DNA of 64,000 nucleotides from Synchiropus splendidus. Taxonomy: Eukaryota; Chordata; Actinopteri; Syngnathiformes; Callionymidae. The stretch covers positions 31,774,937 through 31,838,936 of the forward strand of contig NC_071334.1 of NCBI RefSeq assembly GCF_027744825.2, written 5' to 3'. Shown in pieces: positions 1-15,577 of this stretch. The notes beneath the pieces were generated by a model. That model had not been told where the DNA came from. It did no database searches and worked only from the letters and a program-made list of their open reading frames with translations. The position numbers and the translations under genes were made by a program. Positions within the stretch are counted from its first letter, which is position 1; the number at the start of each line of letters is the position of its first letter.

Positions 1-3000
1 GCCGCCATGGACGAGCTCTCCACCCGCAGCTCCACTGTGGCCAGAGACTCGTCCCCATCTGCCACCTGAACCTGAGAACAAACGCATCACAACAAGTCTC
101 CACACACTCATCATTCGGGCTGCTTTACCTCTTTAGCTGAGAGTTTGACTGGGGCCCCGCTGTGAGCTCGAGCCTGGACCACTGAGCTGTCGCCCCTCTT
201 CGCTGATCCAGGAACATCCGCAAGCAGCCAGTCAAGCACAGAGGAAGAAGCTGGCTTGAAGGAGCCGGAGGATTTTAGGATGGTTTCTCTCAGTAGGTCT
301 GTGGAGACCTGAACACTTGCAGAGAAGGTCTCCCTCTCCTTGACTGATGAGGTCTCTCTCCTGTCAGCTCTGCTCTGCTGTGAGTGTATGAACGCCTGGA
401 TGGGGTCAACACGTCTGCTACTGTGGGGCCGAGAGGAGATACTTCTATCTGCAGCACCGATCACCTGCAGGGTGTGCAACCAGTCAACGGTCAGAGAGTT
501 CAGAGGCAGACTTAGACAACTGTTCTTCAGGTCTGGGAGGCTCCTAAACTCCTCCTCCTTCAGGAGACTGGAGAGGGAGAAGATGAGAGAGCAGCTGACC
601 ATGACAGGAACACCGACATCACTTGCCGCAGCCAAAGGCAGGGACACCTCCAGCTCCTCACCTGGACCAAGATCAGAAAAGGGGAATGAAAAACTAGTGG
701 TGTGTCCACTGGGGGAGGAGCCGGGAGCGAATGCCGTCATGGCCAGAGTCCAGCCTCGTTCGAATCCAAAAGGACTTCCGTTCACCAGCACGCAGGTCAA
801 GTCCAACCGGTCTTCCTGGAGACACTGTCTCCAGCTGGTCTTCCCGTGACAGCGGATCGGTTTGACCTGGTTTTTAGGCAGGTCTTCGGACGCTGCGTTC
901 AGAAAGAAGCTGATGTTGATCACTTGGTTGAGGCGTCGTAGAGTCTCCTTCTTAGATGTGATGGATCTTTGTAAGCCTGAAGCTCTGACGGAACAAAGGA
1001 CAAAGAGAGATTCAGAGAAAACGTATTCAGTAGCTGATGGAGTCATTACCTTTCACACACATCTCCAATGGCAGACAGAAGGTCCCTGACGCTCCTGCCG
1101 ACGTCAGAGGAAGAGGTCTGCAAACCTGGATCACCTGTTGCACTAGGAAGCGTGAGCCTCTGCAGCTGCCCCCTGCTGGATAATCCGAGCAGCTGCGCTT
1201 TCCCTAGCGGAAAAGGTAAAAGAATGAAACAACAGATATTGTGGAAAAACAACAACATCGAAAAGTTGTTCAGAACCATTGTTGTAATGTTTGAACATTT
1301 CTTCTTGAATATATTTGAAGACATTTTCTGTCCATTATTGTTGTAATTCATTAATGTTGAATTATTTTGTTGTATTCATTTTCAATATTCTGTTTATTTC
1401 ATAGATTTTAGCATGTAGCATTCTATTTAAACTATATTTTTGTTTGGCACATTTAGTTTTGTTGTTTGAGTCAGTACTTCTGGTATCCTGATATTTAGTA
1501 TTATTTTGGATTAAGGATTATGAAATTTTACCCCTAATAACATATAAAACTTATTTCTAGTACTGGGTGGTTCTTATATTTAGAATAATACTAAATCATT
1601 TCTTCTTGGACTTTAGAAGTTTAGATTTAATGAAGGACGAGGTTATTTGAGGTATATTTGGAGTTGTGTAATTACTATAGATACAAATGATTCATTCAAA
1701 AAATAGTAAATCTCAAACAAAAAAAACGAATAGGAAAATGTCACTGTGCAATGCATTAATATGATATTTCAGAATTAAGGTCACAAAAGTGAGCAAAATT
1801 TTTGAAGATTGTATTGGAACGCCTCTTTTTTCCTTTCACTTGTCGTGTGTTTACCTTCTGTGTTGCATGGATGTCCAGCCAAGGCGGCAACTCTGCAAAC
1901 ATTTAAACTTTTGGGGCTTTGAAGACCATCAGCTTCTTTTCTGGACTCTTTTTCTGTTTGCTCAGTTGTTCTACTTGGCCCAGAAGGCAGATCTACTTCC
2001 AGCAGGTCAGAGCCGGTACTGTAGTACAAACGCTGTTGATGCACACAGGTGCACACCACCGGTCCAGGTAGACAGCCATCACTAAATCCCACACAAAGTC
2101 CTTCTTCCGCTTCTGTGTCCGTCGTCATTACAAGCACTCGTCCTCTGACTCCCAACGCTATGAGGCAGCGTGCAGGTTTGACATCAGAGGCGCCAAAATA
2201 AACAACAGCTTGCTCCAGAGAGTGCAGGACTTGAAGCTGCGCTCCCGGAACACACAGAGGGACAAAACACAAACATCCATCTGGGAGGCCGCAGAGAACG
2301 ACTTGGGACTTGGTGAGAGCTGCATCAATTCCAAATAGAAGCTTGAAGAGAACAGGCTCAATGACAAGTTCATTTGAGAGATCACCAGAGGACGATGAAG
2401 AGCTTTCATCACGAGACTGAACACACTTCAGAACGGGTCTTTTAGGTACCGCTGACTCATCAAGAAAGATGTATTGAACTGGCAGTTTGAATGTTCGTAG
2501 CTCCTTGTACCTGCTGGGCTGCTTCGAGGTTTTGTACACAGTCAGCAGCCAGGAAGAGTCTCTTTGAGAAAGAACGAGCAGTGAGGAGTCTACGAGCAGT
2601 AGAGACAAGCCTTCTGTTTCCTCTACAACAAGGCATTCTCTGCCGATGCCCACGTTGGCAGTGCCACCAGTGGCGTTCGAAAGCCTTCAGAGGAATAAGA
2701 CAAATCCTTTATTAAGAAAAAAAAACATTGTGATGGTGTAGATTGACGGCTTAAAGTTTCCCACCTGGAAGCTAGAAAGGACGAGCTCACGCAGTAGACC
2801 CCTGAGGAACATGAAGCAAATAGGTGTTCATGGTCCTGACTCACAACCAGGTCACTGACTGGACCTGGAAACTGGAGGACGGCCTGTAACAAACACAAAC
2901 ACTTGTATTAGTGCCCGATTCTTGGTCATCCTTGGATCATTTTGTCAACCAGCATCACTCTGCCATAACAGCAAGTCAAAGCACAGCCGATTAGGAACAT

Positions 3001-3414
3001 GTGGTTTCCATGGTGACAAAACAAGACTCAAGCATACTTTGGATTTTAGCTCGCACGGAGGTATCGAGCTAAAATCTTTAAAGTCGATGGCAGAAACATT
3101 TTCCTATGTCAATTTTAGTGGAAGAACTGAGCTGCATTTCCATCCCCAACACCATATTTATCATTCAGAAGTACGCAGATGTGTGTAAAGTAATTTCAAT
3201 ATAAGCACCGAATACATCATTAGAATCGGTTGGGTTTTCAACAACTGTCGCCCACCTTCACTCTGGAGAGTTGCGAACAGCAGACGTGGACTTCGGCGCT
3301 TCCACAGCTGAAGTAAACATCCGTCCCTGCATCCCCTGCACACAGTTTAACAGAGCCGGGAGACGCAAAAACCCCACAATCGAGAACAGCGTCCACTGAA
3401 CACCTCCCGTCCAT
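1..3414 (-). CDS. faap100: Fanconi anaemia core complex-associated protein 100 (partial, 3' end off the window)
   Basis: Six exons are read on the minus strand: 3414-3256, 2883-2765, 2684-1855, 1203-1050, 984-129 and 65-1 (runs off the edge). Each junction is GT-AG and the phases join in frame, giving about 727 residues; the human protein has 881. The start is the ATG at 3414 (MDGRCSV), which gives an N-terminus of the same length as human; the upstream in-frame codons have no ATG. Recognisable blocks are LFKLLFGIDAAL followed by VVLCGLPDG (exon 3), CLPGPV and SLNVCRV (end of exon 3), and LGPGEELEVSLPL plus LNSLTVDWLHTL (exon 5). FAAP100 is known to form the FANCB-FANCL-FAAP100 subcomplex, the catalytic module of the nuclear Fanconi core complex that monoubiquitinates FANCD2/FANCI. 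The N-terminal half is expected to be a beta-propeller. Introns are short except 1204-1854, which is AT-rich and without features. The missing part is the C-terminal end (about 150 residues). Confidence 0.93.
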
Positions 3415-3540
3415 CACTCTCACAAGTTGTAAACAAACGAGGCGAAAGGAAGTGGAGTCCCGCGCCGACACGTTGAGGGTGGAAATGGCCGGATGTAGAC
3501 GTCACTTGAATTCACTTGAGTTCAGATAGATTTATTTTTA
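3415..3540 (-). promoter_or_regulatory. Probable faap100 5' UTR/promoter
   Basis: The 126 bp upstream of the faap100 ATG are more GC-rich than the flanking DNA. They contain a CRE-type core, TGACGT on the minus strand (plus-strand ACGTCA near 3499-3504), and an ETS-like CCGGAT on the plus strand near 3489-3494. There is no TATA box close by. Beyond 3540 the sequence becomes AT-rich, so the promoter is probably small. The motifs are short and could occur by chance. Confidence 0.35.
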
Positions 3541-5755
3541 CTTTTTCACCATTGTTATTACTACACTCCCAGTCTATATATGTACTCCCTTGTCAAATGA
3601 ATTTGTGCAACAAAGTTTTAGTTTGGCAGCACAAAAAACTCTCTCTGATGAACACAGGGTGTCGCTGTGACTTCACTTTAATCAATAAATAGACGAGCAA
3701 GAATTCGACACGTGATTTTACTTTACATGAAGTACAGGTTTGTTATTGTTTACTCAAACTTTTTTTCTGGGGTTTCTTCAAGGTTTATTTTTTCGTTGAG
3801 ATGTTCAGGTTTTTGCAGGTTAAGCCTGAGTCTAGTCAGTAATATGCGATTTTTCTAAAGAGAAGTAAAAAAAAAAAGGTGTTGGTCAGTTTACCATGTT
3901 ATTTTCAACTAACTGATCATGACAGGCAAAGTTTTGTCTTGATCACTTATAATTGCATCGCACATACCAGAAAATAGCCACTGATTTGTTTATCCATTAC
4001 AGCTACATACTTAAAGAAATCATGAAGGAACATGAAGAAGATCGCTTGTCAAGGACCTTCAAAATGAGATTTTTTTAAACTCTGGTTACTTCAATGAATG
4101 GGCATCATATCGTTTTGTTGGAAATACACCTGCCATGTACCTCTGCACGTCCGTTTACTCGTGAGAATGACTACCAAGAATCCAACAAGTTATAAGTTAT
4201 ATCCAAGAAATCCATTCCCTGACATAGGAGTCTAAAGTTGCCTCACCTAATACATAAGCAGAATTCTGGGTCAGCAACTACGCCTGACTTAGCCTCAGCT
4301 GCAGTCCGGTAGAGCCACAAAAAAACTATCTGAGGTCTTGACCCTTTATGCACAAATGTTCTTATGGGGACCAGCTCCTTCCAGCTCTGGAGAAGATGGT
4401 ACTTTCCAGCTTCCTCCGTCTGACCTTGGACCCTCTGATGACTTACAATGCCTGCTCAGGCCTCCAGTGTGTTTCACCCCCACCATTGTAGTCCGCCTGT
4501 AACTTCAATTTCTCACACACACTCAGCCACACTGTCCTCATTCACCATTCCTCCATCTGTGAATTAGTAGCACAAGCAATTCCAACAATATCAATATTCC
4601 CATTAGTTTCAAGGAATATAAAAGGTTATAAAACATAATTGAATTAAAATAATTTCTGCTTACATATTTAGCAACCATTAACAGCTAATAACAGCCACAG
4701 ACTGAAACACCACTGACTCCTGTTTATCCACTCATTTTCACCCTGCAGCGATGCATCTTTCTTGCAGGCATGCTGACCCTAAGTGGGGTTTGTCTCTCAC
4801 CAGGCTCTGGCTGACACTGAGAGGCTGGAGGGCCCAGAGGTCCACACCTACTTCGGCTGGCTGTTGGTTCTGGCCTGGCTGTCACGCAGGCTCCGAGTCC
4901 TCAGCGGAGTGGTGCTGCTAGTAGCAGCACATGCAGCCAAATAATCATGGTAGGGCCTTAGACAATGTTTTAGATCCCTGTGTAAGATCTAAGCTCAACT
5001 GCATCAGTGGCAGTAAACATTCTTGGGGGCGCTGTAGAGCCAGTGTCAGCAAACACACAACACAATAAAACACAAATGGCAGGATCCTCCGCAGTTGAAG
5101 TAGCAGCTTGTCACTTCATTCTAATGCCATGATGTTTTGGGCCAAGTTTCTCCTCTGTTTTCTGTTAAATGGGTGCAATGTATTTGTGGGGAACTCAACC
5201 ACCACCAACTGACTTGGGGCACTTTATTATTATGTCCATCACGTTTTATGGTTGTATGATGGTGAGATTTTTACTGCACTCAATTTAATAACCAGAAGTT
5301 ATTAGCATTCTGTATGTTCTTGTGACCTGTAAGGAGCCTCAAAACCTGGCTTATTTCTTTTGCCTTTCATTTAAATCAAGGCTAAAGTAGCCTATTTTTT
5401 TGCTCATGTTGTCATTGGATTTGCTTTTGAGAATCTCTGCCTTAATGGAAGCGATGCCTTTCCTTACTCCCCACTTGCCCAAACGCGGTTTGACGAAGAA
5501 CCCCTTTTAGCAGAGTGGAAGACAAAGGCCAATTGCTCACAAGTCACGTTTTAATAAGCCTTCTAGTATCATCAGTGACTGAACTAAACAACTGCAGGTC
5601 TTTAAACACCCCAACAGTCATGGCACCACAGTCCTCATTAAAGGTTGATGTAGTTTATTACAATGCTGCTATTCCTGTTAATTATATAGTCATGTGTGCC
5701 AGGAAAGACCTGCTTCACACCAACTGAACCACCCCAGACTCTGGCAGGTAAAGAC
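3541..5755. other. Intergenic DNA between faap100 and uqcrc2, no gene seen
   Basis: AT-rich, no conserved reading frame, no RNA gene and no clear repeat family. The longest open frames are short (about 70 codons) with no recognisable domain or splice context. faap100 reads away from this gap and uqcrc2 reads towards it, so the gap should hold the faap100 promoter at its left and the uqcrc2 polyadenylation site at its right. Confidence 0.6.
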
Positions 5756-5768
5756 TTTATTCTTTATT
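5756..5768 (-). terminator. Tandem polyadenylation signals of uqcrc2
   Basis: Two AATAAA hexamers lie on the minus strand at 5761-5756 and 5768-5763, about 150 bp past the uqcrc2 stop codon at 5913. The short distance and the tandem arrangement make this the likely 3' end of the transcript. Confidence 0.65.
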
Positions 5769-5912
5769 TTACATCCGATATACACTAAAGGTGGACAAAT
5801 GAACAGGACAGTGACAGGCAGAAGTATGAACACAGAAATGGTCTGAACGACGCCAAGGTCCTGTCACAGTCTCTGTGTCACCGTGCAGAGGGAGCTCCAG
5901 GACAGAAGGGCT

Positions 5913-10165
<4,253 letters not shown>

Positions 10166-10666
10166 AGCCACTCTCTCCTTCAGCCAGGACGACAAGGCAA
10201 TATGGCCGGTGCGACAAAGTGTCCTACCCAGCGTGCAAAGCGCGACCTTTGCCTCACTGTTATGAGTAAGAAAATGTTACAGCGCCCCCATCGTCTGCAG
10301 TTGCATTACCAGAAAATGAATATAAGCATCTAACGGGAAAAAAAACTAAAATAAGTAATAAGATTTGTTTTGTGTTCAAATTATATTATTATTGATTTTG
10401 GAAAAAAAACGCAATAAGAATATAGATAAAAGCATTTCCTGTTGCGTTCATAGAAGTTTCACTGCGCATGCGCGTCGACGCACATGTGCCGTTGACGCTC
10501 TCAGAGTGCACGCCGTAGAGCTCGTGTGATCGACTACTTCGCGCAACTAAGCTAAATACTGACTATTGCGTTCGTAAAATTTCTATCCAATTATACCTGA
10601 AATAAAATAGTCCTCTGTGAAGCATTTCGCCGAGAGGGCCGGAATACAAGGAACCGCTCGTCCACA
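10166..10666. promoter_or_regulatory. Bidirectional promoter between uqcrc2 and snu13
   Basis: The two start codons face away from each other, with 501 bp between them. The stretch contains two GC/CpG-rich parts (about 10180-10260 and 10455-10530) separated by an AT-rich middle. A perfect palindrome of the NRF-1 type lies at 10463-10473. The sequence AGCGCCCCC at about 10281-10289 resembles the core of a CTCF site on the other strand. No TATA box is placed at a useful distance for either gene. NRF-1 is a known activator of nuclear genes for respiratory chain subunits, which fits uqcrc2. Transcription start sites cannot be fixed from sequence. Confidence 0.7.
10463..10473. promoter_or_regulatory. 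NRF-1-type palindromic site
   Basis: The bases TGCGCATGCGC contain the self-complementary decamer GCGCATGCGC, the classical NRF-1 consensus. It is 290 bp from the uqcrc2 ATG and about 195 bp from the snu13 ATG. Being palindromic it has no orientation and could serve both genes. Seen directly; function is inferred from the known motif. Confidence 0.6.
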
Positions 10667-11396
10667 ATGGTAGGTCTTGAATGAAGCGGATGAGCAAGCT
10701 AACGGGTGTGCTAGCCGAGCGTGGGCTCGGAAGTTTTCCAAGTTTTATTTAAAGGCTCGCGCAGGTCCTTGTGCTCGTGTTTGTCCAAAAAATGGAAACT
10801 AACGTCCTCTTCTCTTGTCGTGATCAGTCTGAAGCTCCAGTGAACCCTAAGGCCTACCCGCTGGCTGACGCCACGCTGACCAAAACCATCCTGGACCTGG
10901 TGCAGCAAGCCTCCAACTACAAGCAGCTGAGGAAGGGGGCCAATGAAGGTGAAGCTCTATCGAGTTCTTACCATCGTTTTGTCAAAGTTTAGACATTTCA
11001 GTGCGAATCAACCATTGACTCTAATTCTCAATGACCTCGACGTTAAATGACCAAGTGTGGCTTTTCCATGTCGCTCACGAGACAAAGTAAAACAAGCATG
11101 ATCGAGCTTTCCTTCTTTGCATCTCACCACCAGCTACAAAGACTCTGAACCGAGGCATCGCTGAGTTCATCGTGATGGCTGCTGACGCTGAGCCTTTGGA
11201 GATCATCCTTCACCTGCCGCTCCTCTGTGAGGACAAGAATGTCCCATATGTGTTTGTCCGCTCCAAGCAGGCTCTTGGACGGGCCTGTGGGGTCTCGCGC
11301 CCCGTCATCGCTACCTCTGTTACCATTAAGGAGGGCTCTCAGCTGAAACCACAGATCCAGTCTGTGCAGATGGCCATTGAAAGACTTCTGGTGTAA
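10667..11396 (+). CDS. snu13: NHP2-like protein 1 / U4-U6.U5 tri-snRNP 15.5K protein
   Basis: Three coding exons: 10667-10669 (only the ATG), 10828-10948 and 11134-11396, joined in frame to 128 residues, the same as human. The protein is almost identical to human SNU13: [16 protein letters not shown] near the start, the kink-turn-binding RKGANEATK segment (residues about 36-44, split by intron 2), [33 protein letters not shown], and the end IERLLV. It is an L7Ae/L30e-fold protein that binds the kink-turn of U4 snRNA and of box C/D snoRNAs, acting in the nucleus and nucleolus. An initiator codon alone on its exon is a known arrangement for this gene. Neither intron shows C and D boxes of an intronic snoRNA. 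A polyadenylation signal follows at 11527. Confidence 0.97.
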
Positions 11397-11526
11397 ATAT
11401 TTTTGCGCTGTTGTGACAGCGTGGTGTATTGTTTCATTACATATTTTGTCATGCTTGTTTTGTTTTTGTTCTAAATGACATTGGTTTAGATCTGTGTATT
11501 AGTATGACATGAAACCACCTGTCAAA

Positions 11527-11532
11527 AATAAA
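11527..11532 (+). terminator. snu13 polyadenylation signal
   Basis: Canonical AATAAA, 131 bp after the stop codon and followed by a T-rich stretch. No coding signal lies between the stop and this site. Confidence 0.7.
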
Positions 11533-11813
11533 TCATTTTTTTCTAAAATACTAGTCGCTCAGTTCACTGGAATTTTATTTGAATGGTTGTAAATCTTTTA
11601 CCTAGATAAGCAAGTACAAAGTATTCATGAGGTGCTGACAAAACCAAATGGTTGGACTAGTGAGGCAATGTCTGGATTAAAGCCCTCAGTCAGGCTGCTG
11701 CTGTTGTCTTAATGTACATGAGTGACTCAAATTGACTGTTTAATTCTTGGTGCCATAGCTTTTATCAATTTGCTGTTTTTGTAGCGCAACTGGTAATGCT
11801 TTTGAGGAATCAT

Positions 11814-12290
11814 TTCCATCGGAAACCGAGTGAGATTATGCAACGATGGAAGTTGAACTCGAGGAATCGAAGGACTGAAGAGACCGTTTGTGACTACGTG
11901 GCAGAGCTGTGGAACTGGCTCAGGATTGTAACTATGGTGAGACGCTGACCGTGATGCTGAGAGACCGCTTGGTGTGTGGGATTAACGACGACAGGATACA
12001 GAGGAAGCTGCTGTTGGAGGATGGACTAACATTTAACAGAGCGTTCTGGCCTTGGCGATGGAAGCTCCGGATAGAGACTTGGTGAACCTACGGGTTGTGA
12101 AGGACTCACTCCAAGGAAGTGGATCATCACCGGTCAACAAAGTGGAAGAGACGCGGGCAGGAGTGTCCATGGAGTCGAGAAGGTGCTACAGATGTGGTGG
12201 AGAGACTCACTTGGCCAAAGATTGCCGCTTTGCTGAGGTCATAACTGTGGAAAAGTGGGTCACTTAAAGACAGTATGTAAAAGTATGACA
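11814..12290 (+). pseudogene. gag remnant of the LTR retrotransposon
   Basis: Capsid-like sequence is readable from about 11814 (RKPSEIMQRW) but is broken by frameshifts near 11930 and 12045. A zinc knuckle of the form C-x2-C-x4-H-x4-C is intact at 12184-12225. The protein cannot be translated as one piece. It resembles the gag of fish gypsy elements often annotated as K02A2.6-like; that assignment is from memory of the family. Confidence 0.75.
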
Positions 12291-12469
12291 GCGGTGAGGG
12301 AGACAAACAAGAAAAAGGGGGAAAGGTACAAAGCAGTCGAACAAATTTCATGCAGGAGAAGGATGACAGTGAAAATGAAGCGATTTTTACAGTGTATCGA
12401 GTGACAGATAAAAGAAGACGCAGCAGTGAGGAACTGGACATTCCAGAGAATTACAGAGTAGAAGGCGGT

Positions 12470-13645
12470 TTTTGAGGTAGACACCGGCTGCGGTTACACT
12501 ATTATGGCTCAACAGATCATTGACATGACAAAACAGAACTAACACTAAACTTGTGGACTGCAAGATAAAGTTTTGGAGGTCATGAGGTTCCAGTGGTGGG
12601 GGCAAATAAGGTCGAACACAATGATCAGATCAAATGGCTGCCTGTCATTGTTGTGAAAGGTTCAGGAGAAAGTCTTCTGGGCAGAGGCTGGATGAAAGCA
12701 TTCCAGATAGAGGGGCAGTTTGTCCACAAAACAGATGAGGTGGACAGTTCCCTGCAAGAGGTTCTCTCCCGACATGAGAAGGTATTCAAAGAAGAGTTAG
12801 GGTCATTAAGGGGGACCACAGCCAAGATTCATGTGGATGAGAATGCCACACCCTTGTTTTACAAACCCAGGTCGGTTCCATTTGCCATTAAAATAAAAGT
12901 GGAAATGGAACTTCAGAGACTAGTAGAGGAAAGAATATTGGAACCTGTGAAGTTCTCTGAATGGGCAGCACCTATTGTGTCTGTGTTGAAACCTGATGGT
13001 AGTGTGAGGATTTGTGGAGATTGTAAATTAACAGTGAACAAAGTCTCCACGACCGAACAGTATCCGATTCCAAGAATGGAGGATATGATGTCAAGCCTGG
13101 CAGAGGGACAGAAGTGCACAAAACTCTATATAAGCCATGCATATCAGCAAATAGTCCTTGAAGAGGAATCAAGGAAGTTTGTGACTGTCAACACTCACAA
13201 AGGTCTTTTTACATATACACGTCTGCCTTTTGGAGTAAGCTCCAGTCCTGCTATCTTCCAACGCACCATGGAGAATGTATTCCAGGGTATGGCCAATGTG
13301 GCAGTGTATTTAGACGACATTATATTGACAGGAAGTGATGACAGCTCTCATCTGCAAACACTCAACGAAGTGCTGCAGAGGTTGGAGGGTAAAGGGCTGC
13401 GGTTGAAACGGAGCAAGTGTCAGTTGATGGAGAACAAAGTAACATTCTTGGGTCATCAGGTGGACAGGACAGGCCTGCATCCAATGCCAGCGAAGGTCAA
13501 AGCAGTCCAGGAGGCTCCGGTACTACGTTTTGTGAGCAAACTTAAAGCTTTTCTAGGTCTGCTAAACTTTTATAACAAATTCTTGCCGAACTTGTCTACT
13601 GTGCTGGCTCCATTACACAAGTTACTGAGGAAAGATGAGAAATGA
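12470..13645 (+). pseudogene. Protease and reverse transcriptase part of gypsy pol
   Basis: A protease active-site DTG is encoded at 12480-12488, preceded by stop codons and frame changes. From 12593 a 350-codon frame holds the C-terminal protease region and the reverse transcriptase, with fingers/palm blocks such as VSVLKPDGSVRICGD and LPFGVSSSPAIFQ and the catalytic YLDD at 13307-13318. The frame ends at 13645, four bases into the next segment. The first catalytic-aspartate block is altered: it reads LYISHAYQQI where the family has L-D-L-x-x-A-Y-x-Q-I, so the aspartate is replaced and polymerase activity is expected to be lost. Confidence 0.88.
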
Positions 13646-14010
13646 AGATGAACAAGAAGAGGCTTTTAAGCAGGCAAAGAAGTTACTACAAAGCAGTCAA
13701 GTGTTTGGTTCATTATGATGAACAAAAAGAACTGGTACTGTCATGTGATGCCTCACCTTATGGGGTGGGGGCAGTCTTGGCACACAGGCTGGAAGGGGGA
13801 GCAGAAAAGCCTATTGGTTATGCCGCACGCACACTCACAGCAGCAGAAAAAAACTATGCGCAGTTGGATAAAGAGGGCTTAGCAGTAATTTTTGAGGATC
13901 ATGGGATGGGCTGTTAACAGCATATGAACATGCCATGATGTACCGACGTGGCCAGGACAATGCAAACGCAGATGCTCTCAGTAGACTTCCACTTGCAGAG
14001 AAACCTGGGG
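13642..14010 (+). pseudogene. RNase H remnant with internal deletion
   Basis: The frame beginning at 13642 overlaps the RT frame by four bases and contains the start of RNase H ([18 protein letters not shown]; first catalytic Asp codon 13747-13749) through [11 protein letters not shown]. It then stops at 13917. A different frame at about 13920-14000 resumes with the family's terminal block (RGQDNANADALSRL). In intact relatives roughly 80-100 residues separate these blocks, so the middle of RNase H is deleted. Seen directly: the two blocks and the short gap; the missing length is inferred from the family. Confidence 0.8.
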
Positions 14011-14083
14011 ATCCAGACTCAGAAGACCAGGTATTGATGGTAGAGCAGGATCAGAGTTCAGTGGTCAACTCGGAAGAGCCCGA

Positions 14084-15354
14084 GTGTGTGAGTACATACT
14101 CAGAGGGTGGCCCAGTAACCTGGATGTTGCTTTCAGGCCATACACTATGAAGCAACAGGAGCTGAGTGTACAAGATGGGTGTGTACTGTGGGGGTGCCGT
14201 GTGGTGATTCCGGAAAAAGGACGTGGTCTGATGTTGATGAAGCAGTTACATCAATCGCACCCTGGAATGAGTCGAATGAAGGGTTTGGCTCGTAGCTACA
14301 TGTGGTGGCCTAATATGGACAGTGATATTGAGAGTCTGATCAAATCGTGTTCCACTTGTCAGGAACACCAGAACGCTTCGGCCTGTGCATCGCTACACCC
14401 GTGGGAGTGGCCTGAACAACCGTGGCGACGACTTCATGTTGATCATGCTGGGCCGTTCATGGGAAAGATGTTCTTGGTGGTGATTGATGCACATTCAAAG
14501 TGGTTGGAGGTCTACCCTGTTTCGTCAGCATCTGCAGTGGCTACTGTGAACTGCTTGAGGGCCAGTTTCAGCACTCATGGTATCCCAGAAATGATGGTGT
14601 CAGATAATGCCCAGTGTTTTGTGAGAGAACACACTGAAGAGTTTTTGGCACGCGAAGGGATCACTCATGTCACATCAGCACTGTATCATGCTTCTTCTAA
14701 TGGGATGGCAGAGAGAGCGATACAAACGTTCAAACAGTTGATGAAAAAAACATTCGGTGATTCTCTGGAAACCAAACTGAGCAGAGCTTTATTCAGTTAT
14801 CAGATTACTCCACAGTCAACAACAGGACCGTCTCCTGCAGAAATGTTGATGGGGAGGAAGTTGAGGTGCATGTTGGATCTGATACACCCAAATTTGAAGA
14901 AGAAAGTGGAAATGAAACAGGCAAACCAGAAAGTTCAGCATGATCAACATGCTCGGTTCAGACGTTTTCAGACCGGTGACCGGGTGTTCACAAAAAAAAA
15001 AAAAAAATGTTGGTTATGGGCCTGTGCACAGGACCAGTCTCCTACACAGTGGCGCTGGGAAATGGGAAAACTGTAACAAGACACGTAGACCAGGTTTTCA
15101 GTGGGAAACTGTCCATTTTAACAGTACAGAGAGCCGCGCCCACTGCGGAGGATGGCGAGGGGGAGAATCCACTTGGGGATGGGATCTCACTGGAGACTGA
15201 GCTAAGTGAAGGGAACAGTGAAGAAGTCAGTTTAAAACAAAACAAACATACAGACAGTGACCTGGTAGGCTCACCATCACAAGGAAGAGTACGACCAAAA
15301 AGGAGCAGGAATCCCCCAGTGTATCTGAAAGACTATGTTCAAAAAGTGCAATAG
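14084..15354 (+). pseudogene. Integrase of the gypsy element, frameshifted at an A16 run
   Basis: A 330-codon frame from 14084 encodes the integrase: zinc-binding HHCC (His codons 14249 and 14258, Cys codons 14348 and 14357) and a complete catalytic triad D-D(35)E with codons at 14441, 14603 and 14711. The frame is lost in a run of sixteen A at 14992-15007. The C-terminal tail continues in another frame from 15007 to 15354 (TVTRHVDQVFSG, then a basic RPKRSRNPP end). The A run may be a mutation or an assembly length error. The domain sequence itself is the best preserved part of the element. Confidence 0.88.
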
Positions 15355-15577
15355 GAGATAAAGGTTTTGGGCCATGGTGCGTGCTATTTTCTTATTCTTT
15401 AGCCTAAAGAGGCATGTTTTTGTTTTGTTTTGGGTTGGTCGTTTAAGTTCCACTCTATTTTATGACTATTTTATTATTTTATTAAGTTTTAGACATACCC
15501 AAGTGTTTATGGTGGTTTTGAGGACATGGGTTTTGGGAGTGAAGTTGGAAGACGTGAACAATGTGAGGGGGAAAAGA

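Noticed and set aside
340..849. 169-codon plus-strand frame
   Set aside because: Antisense of faap100 exon 984-129, which has family matches and correct splice sites on the minus strand.
5515..5727. 70-codon open frame between faap100 and uqcrc2
   Set aside because: No recognisable domain, no splice context and AT-rich composition like the surroundings.
10949..11133. Possible intronic box C/D snoRNA in snu13
   Set aside because: No properly spaced TGATGA and CTGA boxes with terminal stem in either intron.
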